Source: Catellatospora tritici (GTDB lineage Bacteria; Actinomycetota; Actinomycetes; Mycobacteriales; Micromonosporaceae). From it: a stretch of 38,493 nt of DNA. Both the position numbers and the translations under genes were made by a program. Location of the stretch: the NCBI RefSeq assembly GCF_019083965.1, contig NZ_JAHRCY010000037.1:35826-74318 (forward strand), given 5' to 3'. Positions 29,741 to 36,270 of the stretch are shown here, piece after piece; position 1 is the first letter of the stretch; every line of letters starts with the position of its first letter. The notes under the pieces were generated by a model. It searched no databases. It was not told the origin of the DNA and saw nothing but the letters and a program-made list of their open reading frames with translations.

Positions 29741-30058
29741 ATGACAGACCGCGTGGCGGCAGTCGCCGAACTCTGGCAGGCCCACCGGCAGGCCCCGTTT
29801 CCCGGCCGGCTGAGAAATGTCGACGTGGCCGGCGTATGCATGGTGATGCTCGACGCCGATGTGGCCGGCTGCGTCAGTACCTGGCTGAATCGAGGCGGGA
29901 CCATCGATGGCGGGCGCTGGAATGTGCTGTCGGCGTGCGAGCAGGAGCTTCTCCGTGTTGTCCCGGAGCTGATCGACGACGAGGCCGCGTACTACCGGCG
30001 ACTGTTGGAGATGACGGTACTGGTCCTCGAAGCGCCGGACGACCCGTCGCTCCGCTGA
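29741..30058 (+). CDS. Conserved hypothetical protein, 105 aa
   Basis: ATG 29741 with GGAGTG about 7 nt upstream. The sequence VAELWQAHRQAPFPGRLRNV, then DVAGVCMVMLDADVAGCVST, WLNRGGTIDGGRWNVLSACE and a C-terminal helix EAAYYRRLLEMTVLVLEAPD looks like a small globular, mostly helical cytoplasmic protein with two or three Cys. Similar short proteins occur in other actinomycetes; no function is known to me. It is isolated between a terminator and the MerR gene, so context gives no help. Confidence 0.75.
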   Translation: MTDRVAAVAELWQAHRQAPFPGRLRNVDVAGVCMVMLDADVAGCVSTWLNRGGTIDGGRWNVLSACEQELLRVVPELIDDEAAYYRRLLEMTVLVLEAPDDPSLR

Positions 30059-30232
30059 GCGACGTCAACTCTGCCGCGATCCGGTCGGCGCAGACGGACC
30101 GAATGGCCTACCAGGCACCGCTACGGCCAGTGACCGGGATCGCCGCGCCGCAAGGCGGGACTGCCGATCATGCGCTCACATTCGCGTACTGAATGTCAAC
30201 GGTGCATAAATCGCCGATACCTCGCCGAGCCG
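30059..30232. other. Short intergenic stretch without features
   Basis: No gene, hairpin or repeat was recognised between the converging gene ends at 30058 and 30233. Confidence 0.3.
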
Positions 30233-30634
30233 TCATCGCCCAGGGGCACGCCACGGCGTCGGTGAAGCAACGGAACCTGCCTCGTCGGCCCGCAGCGGGC
30301 ATCCGGTGCCGACGCGCGACGCGAGTTCGGCTCGCAGCGCTGTCAGCTCGGCCGTACGGGTGTCGATGACCTGAATCTTGTCCGCGAACAGCGCGGACAG
30401 CGCGGCCGCCTGGTCTGGCGCGTCACTCAATTGCTCGCCGGTACGCGCGATCTCGGCCAGGGAGAACCCGAGCGACTGGGCGGTGCGCACATAGTGCAGC
30501 CAGGGCAGCGTCTCGGGCGGGAAGTCGCGGTACCCGTTGGGCAGCCGCCGCCCGGTGACGAGGCCGACCTTCTCGTAGAAGCGGACGGCGTCCGTGGTCA
30601 GGCCGGCCTGGGCTGCCAATTCTCCGATGCGCAT
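30233..30634 (-). CDS. MerR-family transcriptional regulator
   Basis: 133 aa from ATG 30634, with GGAGGA upstream. The N-terminal winged helix is classical: MRIGELAAQAGLTTDAVRFY, EKVGLVTGRRLPNGYRDFPP, then LHYVRTAQSLGFSLAEIARTG. A dimerisation helix (QAAALSALFADKIQVIDTRT) and a short effector tail with GTGCPL follow; only one Cys is seen, so a metal site is uncertain. MerR proteins twist promoters with long spacers. The 59-nt divergent intergenic region has exactly such a promoter with a dyad (30654-30686), so it probably controls the neighbouring membrane gene, which here is broken. Confidence 0.88.
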   Translation of the reverse strand: MRIGELAAQAGLTTDAVRFYEKVGLVTGRRLPNGYRDFPPETLPWLHYVRTAQSLGFSLAEIARTGEQLSDAPDQAAALSALFADKIQVIDTRTAELTALRAELASRVGTGCPLRADEAGSVASPTPWRAPGR

Positions 30635-30653
30635 GATCCTCCGCCGCCCGGAC

Positions 30654-30686
30654 TTGACCTTGGAGCGGTACTCCACGGTCTAGCGT
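30654..30686 (+). promoter_or_regulatory. MerR-type promoter with dyad operator
   Basis: -35 TTGACC (30654-30659) and -10 TAGCGT (30681-30686), or TCTAGC (30679-30684), are separated by 21 or 19 nt, the over-long spacing typical of MerR targets. Within it ACCTTGGAG (30657-30665) and CTCCACGGT (30671-30679) form a dyad with one mismatch around CGGTA. Confidence 0.7.
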
Positions 30687-30693
30687 CGGGCGC

Positions 30694-31125
30694 ATGAACA
30701 CGGCTCACTATCTTCGCGTCGTCCGGGCGAGTGCCTGGTACGACCTTGTCGTCACCGCGGGTTTCGCGACGCCGTGGACCTAAGCCTGGCTGCACGACGG
30801 ATTGTCGGCGCTGGCGGAGAATCTCGGCTTTGCCGGCATCCCCGCGCTCGACCCGATGCAGACTCTGTACGCCAACCTCATGGGATCGGTGGTAGTCGTC
30901 TGGGCACTGCTGCGCTTCACCCGGGCATTGCCGATACACGGGTTGCTCGACGGAGCCGCCCGGGCGCTGTTCTCCATGTGGCTGGGATACGCCCTCGCCC
31001 ACGGCGTGACCGGCCTGCTCTGGGGGTTCCTCGCGGTCGAGGTGACGTTCGGTCTGGTCCAACTTGTGCCGTGGTGGAGGTCCCGCCCGTACCGCGACAG
31101 GGTCGTCGCCGTCGGGCATGAATAG
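30694..31125 (+). pseudogene. Small membrane protein gene interrupted by an in-frame TAA
   Basis: ATG 30694 starts MNTAHYLRVVRASAWYDLVV, TAGFATPWT, then TAA at 30781-30783. The same frame continues without gap as AWLHDGLSALAENLGF, ALDPMQTLYANLMGSVVVVW and so on to the stop at 31125. The full product would be 143 aa with about four membrane helices, a conserved hypothetical family I know from MerR-linked loci. Both sides have matching codon usage and protein character, so one base change (most simply from TAC or TAT) created the stop. Restart inside the gene is possible but would remove the first helix. It is the likely target of the divergent MerR regulator. Confidence 0.72.
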
Positions 31126-31430
31126 TGCGTTGGTCGTGGGCCGTCGGCCGGGGCAACTGCCGCCGAAGTCGGCGACCTCGAGCGGATCCTCGGGCGGGTC
31201 CAGGGTCGGATCTGAGCACAGGGCATGGTGAATCGCAGCCAGGTGGACCAGACGCTGGTCGTGGAGGTTCATGTGGCCGAGCAGTCGTTCGGCAGGTGGG
31301 TGCGGAGCTCGGCGCGCAGGTGGTCCCAGCTGACGTCGCCCGAGGACTCGGACCGACGATCGCTTGGTTTCGACCGATCAGACCGCATCGGCCGCGTCAA
31401 CTGTCATGACCTGTGCGCAGGGGCGCCGGC
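31126..31430 (-). pseudogene. Frameshifted remnant of an unrecognised protein gene
   Basis: The minus strand encodes GDVSWDHLRAELRTHLP in one frame. A different frame then continues with AERLLGHMNLHDQRLVHLAA, IHHALCSDPTLDPPEDPLEV and ADFGGSCPG. Joined by one indel near 31295-31300 they give a sensible polypeptide of about 75 residues with GC-rich third positions. After about residue 75 the frame runs antisense to the membrane gene and loses coding character. I do not recognise the family. Confidence 0.4.
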
Positions 31431-31434
31431 GTCC

Positions 31435-31569
31435 TCAGCCGCCGGTGTACTCCGGATCGTCGGGCCCTTCTGCGGGTTCGATGGGGTGCGGAGTGCGTCC
31501 CCGCTGTTCGTGCACCTCGGCCTCGTCGTCCTCACGGACGATTTCCGGCTCCTCGGGCGTCTGGCTCAT
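31435..31569 (-). CDS. Small acidic protein, 44 aa
   Basis: ATG 31569 is preceded by a strong Shine-Dalgarno (GAGGAGG), and the product MSQTPEEPEIVREDDEAEVH, then EQRGRTPHPIEPAEGPDDPE and YTGG is highly acidic, Pro-rich and probably disordered. Codon third positions are GC-rich. Such short acidic proteins are scattered through actinomycete genomes without known role. It is too short for most gene finders, but the ribosome-binding site and the clean start and stop support it. Confidence 0.6.
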   Translation of the reverse strand: MSQTPEEPEIVREDDEAEVHEQRGRTPHPIEPAEGPDDPEYTGG

Positions 31570-31784
31570 CGCGGCCTCCTCGATCTGGTAACCGTAGACG
31601 TACCCACGACGCGCCTTTTTCATTCGGCGGTACACGGCAGGGCACAGGGCGCTGGCGGGGGTCACGCCTCGAAGCCGCTCTTCGGGCCGCTCGAAGTCGT
31701 CCACAGGGCCAGGCCACCGTCGCCTCGACGAGCTGTCGGGGTGCAGGCAGGGTCGACCACACCCGCCGAGGCTCCTGAGGTAGG
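31570..31784. other. Intergenic stretch without recognised features
   Basis: No convincing gene. A short T-run near 31615 is the only departure from background. Confidence 0.3.
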
Positions 31785-33065
31785 TCAGAGTGCGAGGGCC
31801 GCCCTGGACCCTCTTCTGCGTCGGTAGCCCCGAACAAGGCGGGCAGTGGTAAAGGTCGCGAAAGCCAGCGCGGCGGCCACGACGATGAAGAACCAGGACT
31901 GCGCCTGCCATATAGGTGCTTCCAGCGGCGGGCCACCCCATGCGGCATCATCGACCATGCGTCGCGGTACTTCAGGGCAACCGTCTGCGAACAGAACGTC
32001 TGCGCCGCTGTCCGTGAGCTCGACGATCGAGCATCGCTGGGCGTCGAACTGCTGGACGACCGGTCTCCCGGACCGCCAACCGACTATCTCACCGGTACCG
32101 CCTCGCCCCCGTTGCGGTTCGTCCACGATCGATCCGGTGGTGGCGTCAACCTGTTGAAGGTGAAATGTCCGGCCGCTGCAGGTGACATCGGAGACCCCGC
32201 ACTTCTCATCGTAGGTAAGCAGAACGGCAGCATCGTCGGGGCTCCAGGCGGCCGGGCCGGCCAGCTGCTGGCGGTCGTCGAGAGCGAGGTTCAGTCGGAC
32301 GGTGCCATCTGCAGTGTCCAGGACCAGCAGGCGTTTGGGCGCCAGTTCGCGGCCTACGGTGATGGCCACTCGTCTGCTGTCGGAGGAGAACGCTGCGCGC
32401 ATCTCGTCGGCGTCACCGTGGTAGATGGTGTGGGTCTGGCCCGTGGGCACGTCGAGTACGACGACGTCGTCGGGGCGGGACGGGTCGCTGGGGGGCCCGT
32501 CCGGAGGGTAGGTGATCACGCCTTCGTCGCGTTGTACCCGCACGACCGCGGTGTTGCTGTCTACGGCCCAGGTCCAGGTGTCACCTGCGGTGGCGGGCGT
32601 CTGGTACCGCGTTGCGCCGGTGGTGAGGTCCAGCAGCGCGTAGCCGAGTAAATAGCGGCCGTCCGGTGACAACGAGCCAAGACTCTCGCCCGGTTTGGTA
32701 TAGATCACTCGGTACGACCGGTCGCGGCCGATGACAACTGGTGTCGACTCCAAACTCAGGCTGTGCTGGGTGTAGGTGATCATCAGAGCTGGGCCGTTGG
32801 GCGCTGCGGCGAAGGTCTGCTGCCATAGGTACGGCTCCGCTACAGAGCGTGGAATCGTCACCTTCTCCGGCTCCGCGAACCGGGCCGGGACTGGACGCCA
32901 GGGCAGCGCCACCGTCGCAGCGATGACCAGCAGGCAGCCGGTCAGGTTCAGTAGGCGCCGCAGTCTATGGCGACGGCGTCCGCGCTGCCATAGGTCAACG
33001 GGCAGCCGCGGTGAAGGCGCCTGCTGGGCAAGCTCGGCGAGCACGCCGGAGAGTCGGGTCGTCAC
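31785..33065 (-). CDS. Membrane protein with beta-propeller-like extracytoplasmic domain, coupled to a SigE-family sigma factor
   Basis: 426 aa from GTG 33065. A short cytoplasmic N-terminus (MTTRLSGVLAELAQQAPSPR, then LPVDLWQRGRRRHRLRRLL) leads to TM1 (LTGCLLVIAATVALPW). A large outer domain has repeated strand patterns such as GSLSPDGRYLLGYALLDLTT, AAFSSDSRRVAITVG and AAWSPDDAAVLLTYDE, typical of TolB/WD40-like propellers. It contains Cys in CGVSDVTC. TM2 (WFFIVVAAALAFATFTTARL) and a basic tail close the protein. The GTGA overlap with the sigma gene at 33062-33065 implies translational coupling. The N-terminal ~38 residues resemble those of proteins routinely encoded after SigE-family sigma genes, so it may act as an anti-sigma factor; that is inference. 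Confidence 0.82.
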   Translation of the reverse strand: MTTRLSGVLAELAQQAPSPRLPVDLWQRGRRRHRLRRLLNLTGCLLVIAATVALPWRPVPARFAEPEKVTIPRSVAEPYLWQQTFAAAPNGPALMITYTQHSLSLESTPVVIGRDRSYRVIYTKPGESLGSLSPDGRYLLGYALLDLTTGATRYQTPATAGDTWTWAVDSNTAVVRVQRDEGVITYPPDGPPSDPSRPDDVVVLDVPTGQTHTIYHGDADEMRAAFSSDSRRVAITVGRELAPKRLLVLDTADGTVRLNLALDDRQQLAGPAAWSPDDAAVLLTYDEKCGVSDVTCSGRTFHLQQVDATTGSIVDEPQRGRGGTGEIVGWRSGRPVVQQFDAQRCSIVELTDSGADVLFADGCPEVPRRMVDDAAWGGPPLEAPIWQAQSWFFIVVAAALAFATFTTARLVRGYRRRRGSRAALAL

Positions 33066-33631
33066 TGGTTCACCTCCACCAGTTCGGCGAGTTCTGGGGC
33101 GTCTTTGCGTAGCTTGGCCAGGGCATCTCGGGTGGTAGATTTGACCGTTCCCACGGCGATGCCAAGCATCTCGGCGGTCTGCGTCTCAGTCATGTCTTCG
33201 AAGTAGCGCAGCACAATCACCGCCCGCTGCCGCGGCGCGAGTCGTCTCAGCGCGCCCATCACCGTTACCGCCACCGACACATCACGTGCAGGTGTGGACC
33301 GCTCGGGTATTACGGCTGTCGGTAGTGGGTCGCGCCGGTGCCGCCGCCACCAGGAGACATGCTGGTGATAAAGGACCTTGCGCACGTATGCGTCGGGGTC
33401 GTCGTCAGATCGCAGCTTTCCCCACCGGCCAGCCACATTGATCAGGGTCTGCTGTACGAGGTCCTCTGCCAGGTGGGCATCCCCCGTCAACAGGTACGCG
33501 ATGCGCACCAATGCCACCGACCGTCCGCGCACGTAGTCGTCGAACGACTCGCGCGAGCCCTGCTTAGATAGCCGCACGGTACTGATACGCCCGCTGGCTG
33601 GGGTTTGGAGGGGTGCTGTGCCAAGATTCAT
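33062..33631 (-). CDS. SigE-family RNA polymerase sigma factor (ECF type)
   Basis: 189 aa. Region 2: FDDYVRGRSVALVRIAYLLT, GDAHLAEDLVQQTLINVAGR and DPDAYVRKVLYHQHVSWWRR. Region 4: LRRLAPRQRAVIVLRYFEDM, TETQTAEMLGIAVGTVKSTT. This is the pattern of the actinomycete SigE group, which directs stress- or envelope-related promoters. Start: ATG 33631 as given, but in-frame GTG 33577 would give VRLSKQGSRESFDDYVRG, closer to the usual family length (about 170), and is a serious alternative. It overlaps the downstream membrane gene by 4 nt, forming a two-gene unit. Confidence 0.88.
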   Translation of the reverse strand: MNLGTAPLQTPASGRISTVRLSKQGSRESFDDYVRGRSVALVRIAYLLTGDAHLAEDLVQQTLINVAGRWGKLRSDDDPDAYVRKVLYHQHVSWWRRHRRDPLPTAVIPERSTPARDVSVAVTVMGALRRLAPRQRAVIVLRYFEDMTETQTAEMLGIAVGTVKSTTRDALAKLRKDAPELAELVEVNQ

Positions 33632-34235
33632 GACCGCTAAGTGCCTGCGTCATCGGCCAGGGCCTCCGATCTGGGTGTCCGTCCCGTCGTGTTGCCGTGC
33701 GGCGGCGAGCACGTAGGTTGGCAACCGTGGCCTGGCCGGCATTCACGCCAGGTGGCGCACCCAGTATGGACCCTCGCGTGGCACCCAGCTGTATTGCTTG
33801 ATCAGCCGCCGGCCGCGCACCCCATCGGGCCAGGTGCCGAGGTGGTTCAGGTGGGCGGTCCAGTCCGCGTCGAACCAGAAGCAGCTTGACTGGGGCATGC
33901 GCATTCACATGGGCCTCGAGACGCGGCAGCAGACGCGTAGTCGCCGCGGTACGTGCGCACCGCCATACCGAATCCCCAGCTGCCGTGCTGCCCCTGGCCG
34001 AACGAGATGTGGACGTTGTCGCGGGCCAGCGTGTCCCGGGCAGCCTGCTGTGCCGGGGTGAGGCGGTTGGTGGTCATCAGTTCGACGGCTGCCCGGGACA
34101 GGATCCGCTCGGTCCCGTGCAGGCCCTGGTTGAGCAGCATCCGGAAGTAGGCGTGGTAGTCGTCGGCGGTGGAGACCAGCCCACCGCCACCGCCCTGGAA
34201 CGCCGGAGGCGAGCTGAAGATCGCGGCTCGGACCG
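33632..34235. other. Stretch of remnants: 53-codon ORF and serine-hydrolase fragment
   Basis: No full gene. It holds the small ORF 33743-33904 and the serine hydrolase remnant 33940-34260, both on the minus strand. 33632-33742 has nothing recognisable apart from the upstream region of the sigma gene. Confidence 0.4.
33743..33904 (-). CDS. Small aromatic-rich protein or gene remnant, 53 aa
   Basis: ATG 33904 directly follows an in-frame TGA (33905-33907). The product reads MRMPQSSCFWFDADWTAHLN, HLGTWPDGVRGRRLIKQYSW and VPREGPYWVRHLA, with five Trp and GC-rich third positions. Such a composition does not arise in shadow frames, so it is or was coding. Without a ribosome-binding site and with a stop just ahead of the ATG, it may be the C-terminus of a longer protein cut off at 33905. 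I do not recognise the family. Confidence 0.4.
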   Translation of the reverse strand: MRMPQSSCFWFDADWTAHLNHLGTWPDGVRGRRLIKQYSWVPREGPYWVRHLA

Positions 34236-34260
34236 TCAGCTTCCCATCGGTGGTGTGCCC
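33940..34260 (-). pseudogene. C-terminal-half remnant of a serine hydrolase (beta-lactamase/esterase class C family)
   Basis: About 107 codons: TDGKLTVRAAIFSSPPAFQG, GGGGLVSTADDYHAYFRMLL, NQGLHGTERILSRAAVELMT, TNRLTPAQQAARDT and HGSWGFGMAVRTYRGDYA. This is the segment after the catalytic SxxK and YxN motifs in class C beta-lactamase-like esterases ('GGGGLVSTADDYxRFxxMLLNGG'). Neither SxxK nor YxN is present. It also stops before the HTG-like third motif, as the frame decays after 33940. Its 5' edge coincides with the end of the membrane protein gene at 34236, indicating a rearrangement junction. Confidence 0.7.
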
Positions 34261-34817
34261 GAGGTCCGCGGGGCCTCTTTCGCCGCGGCGGCGGCATCCT
34301 CCGTCTTCCATTTGTCCGTGAAGTAGAGGAACACCAGTACCGCGACGATACCGACAGCGAGCCCCTGGAACGTGAGCTTCACTCCGTAAGCCGTGAAGAT
34401 CCACTTGCCGAGGAGTTGGGCGACAGCAAACGCGGGAGGCCCCTGGACGCCCCGAGCAGCTGCCGCATTCGCGACGGCAGCCGACGCCGGACTGACGAAA
34501 GCACCCGACAGAAGGACTGCACCGACCCAGACGGCGAGGATGCCTCCCACGAGGCCGTTGCCGGTCCACTTCTCCCTGCTGCCGTGCTGGTAGACGAGAG
34601 CTGACGCGATGACAGCCAATACTATCGGCGCGCTCGCGACGAAGACCGTGCCTACGGTGAAGATGTCCTCCGCGGACGCCGACGGGCCACCCTGGACGGC
34701 ATCCAACCCGGACTGCACGTTGTCGGCGGTGAACCCACTGGCGACGAAATTGGCGGCGAGGGCGGCGAGCGCGACTCCGCAACTCAGTGCACTCAACGAG
34801 CGCGTAGTTGACGACAT
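34236..34817 (-). CDS. Four-helix membrane protein of unknown function, C-terminus probably altered
   Basis: 193 aa from ATG 34817, with AGAGGAG upstream. Helices: SLSALSCGVALAALAANFVA, FTVGTVFVASAPIVLAVIAS, LVGGILAVWVGAVLLSGAFV and LTFQGLAVGIVAVLVFLYFT; a weaker segment lies around PAFAVAQLLGKWIFTAYG. A charged tail (DKWKTEDAAAAAKEAPR) ends TSGTPPMGS. The last codons (34236-34260) overlap, in another frame, the beginning of the serine hydrolase remnant. The original C-terminus was therefore probably cut by the rearrangement and replaced with a few foreign residues. I recognise no family; it may be a DoxX-like or hypothetical integral membrane protein. Confidence 0.72.
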   Translation of the reverse strand: MSSTTRSLSALSCGVALAALAANFVASGFTADNVQSGLDAVQGGPSASAEDIFTVGTVFVASAPIVLAVIASALVYQHGSREKWTGNGLVGGILAVWVGAVLLSGAFVSPASAAVANAAAARGVQGPPAFAVAQLLGKWIFTAYGVKLTFQGLAVGIVAVLVFLYFTDKWKTEDAAAAAKEAPRTSGTPPMGS

Positions 34818-35274
34818 ATAAGCTCCTCTCGTGGCCAGTTCAGCTTGTCGGTCCCGCTTGAATATCGACACCGTGCTTCCAGCTGAGATGTGACCCCCTC
34901 CTGGGCCATTACGGGACTGCTCGTGGATGACTCGGCGGAGATCGGCCGGTTGCGTCGGGCCGAACGATCTTCCGTGGGGGCGGTGCCGACACATCGCGCC
35001 TCTCGTGCACGCATGGTGACGAGCCATCAAGTGCCGGTGCCGAGCAGGTGCTCGCACAACCGGTGGACCTCGAAGTCGGCACACGGTGCCGGCGCCTCGC
35101 GCTTTATGTCCAACGCAGGCTCGGCCACGAGTGTGGTCACGCTGTCGGCTGCGCTGGAGATCAGCGGAGCCAGCGACATCGCATACGGTCCTGTGCGACT
35201 GCCGGCTCGAACGCTTCGAGGGGCAGACCGGCTCTCCCGCATCCGTCCCCACCCGAACGACGCAGGAGACGCTG
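34818..35274. other. Stretch without an intact gene, containing a 50-codon minus-strand ORF and a short palindrome
   Basis: Apart from 35027-35179 (described separately), I note CGAGCA-GG-TGCTCG at 35041-35054, a perfect dyad with 6-bp arms, which lies inside that ORF. The AGGAG at 35264-35268 belongs to the GH27 remnant. 34850-35020 shows nothing I can assign. Confidence 0.35.
35027..35179 (-). CDS. Possible small protein or remnant, 50 aa
   Basis: ATG 35179 to TGA: MSLAPLISSAADSVTTLVAE, PALDIKREAPAPCADFEVHR and LCEHLLGTGT. Third positions are strongly G/C and the composition is protein-like, with an amphipathic C-terminal helix and two Cys. AGGA lies about 9 nt upstream, a weak ribosome-binding site. 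The frame is also open upstream, so it may be the tail of a lost gene. Family not recognised. Confidence 0.35.
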   Translation of the reverse strand: MSLAPLISSAADSVTTLVAEPALDIKREAPAPCADFEVHRLCEHLLGTGT

Positions 35275-35529
35275 GTGGATCACCGACCCCGAAGGTGGCG
35301 CTTGGGCGCCGCCCTGGTGGCCGCGTTGCTGGCGGCTGTCGCTGTCGGCTGGCAGGCCACCGCCGTCCAGGCGTTGGACAACGGCGTAGCCCGAACGCCA
35401 CCGATGGGCTGGAACTCTTGGAACACCTTCGGCTGCAGCATCAACGAGACACTCATCAGCCGACTCGGCGATGCAGGTCAGCGCCGCCCGACCCCCGACC
35501 GGAACGGGGGGCCGGGCATCCTGCCGTAG
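35275..35529 (+). pseudogene. GH27 alpha-galactosidase gene reduced to its 5' end
   Basis: GTG 35275 (AGGAG at 35264-35268) opens a signal peptide (RRWRLGAALVAALLAAVAVG, then AVQALDN), followed by GVARTPPMGWNSWNTFGCSI, NETLI, the unmistakable N-terminus of secreted GH27 alpha-galactosidases. After codon 62 the protein turns into SRLGDAGQRRPTPDRNGG and stops. The catalytic Asp residues and all domains are missing. The foreign tail coincides with a terminator-like hairpin at 35486-35517, so the gene seems to have lost its whole interior, leaving 5' end and 3' terminator joined near 35460. Confidence 0.8.
35486..35517 (+). terminator. GC-rich hairpin at the end of the GH27 remnant
   Basis: GCCCGACCCCCG (35486-35497) pairs with CGGGGGGCCGGGC (35505-35517) with one mismatch and one bulge around a 7-nt loop. 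This is the shape of many actinomycete terminators and is probably the original GH27 terminator. Confidence 0.55.
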
Positions 35530-35557
35530 GTGGAGGGGGTGGCCACCGGATGCGCTC

Positions 35558-35620
35558 CCGGTATTAAGTGTTGCTGGGTACCGGTAGGTAGTGTTACTTT
35601 ATACCGGTACCTAGTGACAC
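35558..35620 (+). repeat. Three 17-bp direct repeats at exact 23-bp spacing (candidate PadR operator array)
   Basis: Copies at 35558-35574 (CCGGTATTAAGTGTTGC), 35581-35597 (CCGGTAGGTAGTGTTAC) and 35604-35620 (CCGGTACCTAGTGACAC) share CCGGTAnnnAGTG, with exactly 23 bp between starts. The core GGTAnTAAGTG of copy 1 recurs at 35899-35909 in front of the padR gene (GGTACTAAGTG). It lies upstream of the small ORF at 35691 and is the best candidate for the binding site of the PadR encoded at 35944. Confidence 0.7.
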
Positions 35621-35653
35621 CGAGTAGGGGATACCTGGTAATCGGTGTGCCAC

Positions 35654-35669
35654 GCGGTCACGTGACCGC
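35654..35669. promoter_or_regulatory. Perfect 16-bp palindrome before the small-peptide ribosome-binding site
   Basis: GCGGTCACGTGACCGC is fully self-complementary. It ends 5 nt before GAAGGAG (35674-35680) and 21 nt before ATG 35691. It could be an operator for a dimeric regulator or a leader element. Confidence 0.5.
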
Positions 35670-35690
35670 CGAAGAAGGAGACGCCACGCC

Positions 35691-35826
35691 ATGAGCACCT
35701 CGCCCCGCCGTCCGTGTCATTGGGCCGCTCGAGTCGTACGGCAAGTTCGAAGTGTTCATGGGGTTCTGGGGCTTCTCCGTCACGGGCGGAAGCGCGTTGG
35801 CACTGCTCGGCTCCAGCGGTGGCTGA
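35691..35826 (+). pseudogene. Frameshifted gene for a small Gly-rich hydrophobic peptide
   Basis: ATG 35691 has a strong Shine-Dalgarno (GAAGGAG), but its own frame soon reads poorly. The frame beginning around 35707 reads VRVIGPLESYGKFEVFMGFW, GFSVTGGSALALLGSSGG, ending TGA 35824-35826, with about 83% G/C third positions against roughly 55% in the ATG frame. That better frame has a TGA at 35692-35694 and no good start of its own. A one-base indel within the first ~6 codons would join start and body into a ~44-aa peptide. It has no family I recognise. Its position behind the repeat array suggests it was the regulated product. Confidence 0.5.
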
Positions 35827-35875
35827 TCGCGCGGAAGTGGCGGCATGGCGACATTCAGGCCGGGAGCTGTTATCC

Positions 35876-35921
35876 GCGGTATTCGGCGATACCGCAGTGG
35901 TACTAAGTGGTACTAAATACC
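35876..35921 (+). promoter_or_regulatory. Operator/promoter region of the first padR gene
   Basis: GCGGTAT (35876-35882) and ATACCGC (35889-35895) form a perfect 7-bp dyad. Next, AGTGGTACTA occurs twice in direct tandem (35896-35905 and 35906-35915), and GGTACTAAATACC (35909-35921) is an imperfect dyad with GGTA/TACC ends. PadR proteins commonly bind such AT-centred palindromes near their own start, so autoregulation is likely. Confidence 0.6.
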
Positions 35922-35943
35922 TCGGTGGCGAAGAAGGGCCGCT

Positions 35944-36270
35944 ATGGAAAATCTGACAGAGATGTTGAAGGGCACGCTTGAGGGCTGCGTACTCGAAATC
36001 ATCGGCGGCGAGGAGACGTATGGGTACGCCATCACGCGCCGACTGAACGACCTGGGCTTCGCCGATGTCGTCGAGGGGACGGTCTACACCATCCTGCTGC
36101 GACTGGAGAAGAACGGACTCGTCCAGGTGACGAAACGGCCATCCGAGGTGGGGCCGCCACGCAAGTTCTACACGCTCAACGACGCCGGCCGCGAAGAACT
36201 CGCATCGTTCTGGGCGAAATGGCAGTACGTCTCATCGCGCATCGACAGTCTTAAGGAGGGCGGGAGATGA
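35944..36270 (+). CDS. PadR-family transcriptional regulator (first module)
   Basis: 108 aa. MENLTEMLKGTLEGCVLEII, then YGYAITRRLNDLGFADVVEG, TVYTILLRLEKNGLVQVTKR and RKFYTLNDAGREELASFWAK: the PadR winged helix with its YGY motif, TVY recognition helix and Y-x-L wing, and a short C-terminal dimerisation helix. Normal length for the PadR-s2 group. GAAGAAGGG precedes ATG 35944. Its stop overlaps the next gene (ATGA, 36267-36270), so it is co-translated with two DUF1048 proteins. It probably represses its own operon through the 35876-35921 sites and the peptide promoter through the 35558-35620 repeats; that is inference from shared motifs. Confidence 0.9.
   Translation: MENLTEMLKGTLEGCVLEIIGGEETYGYAITRRLNDLGFADVVEGTVYTILLRLEKNGLVQVTKRPSEVGPPRKFYTLNDAGREELASFWAKWQYVSSRIDSLKEGGR

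Noticed and set aside
30781..30783. Recoding of the in-frame TAA
   Set aside because: TAA is not used for selenocysteine or pyrrolysine; no recoding signal is visible. A mutation or read error is simpler.
35558..35620. CRISPR array
   Set aside because: Three diverged 17-bp repeats with 6-nt gaps, no spacers of normal length and no cas genes; an operator array fits better.
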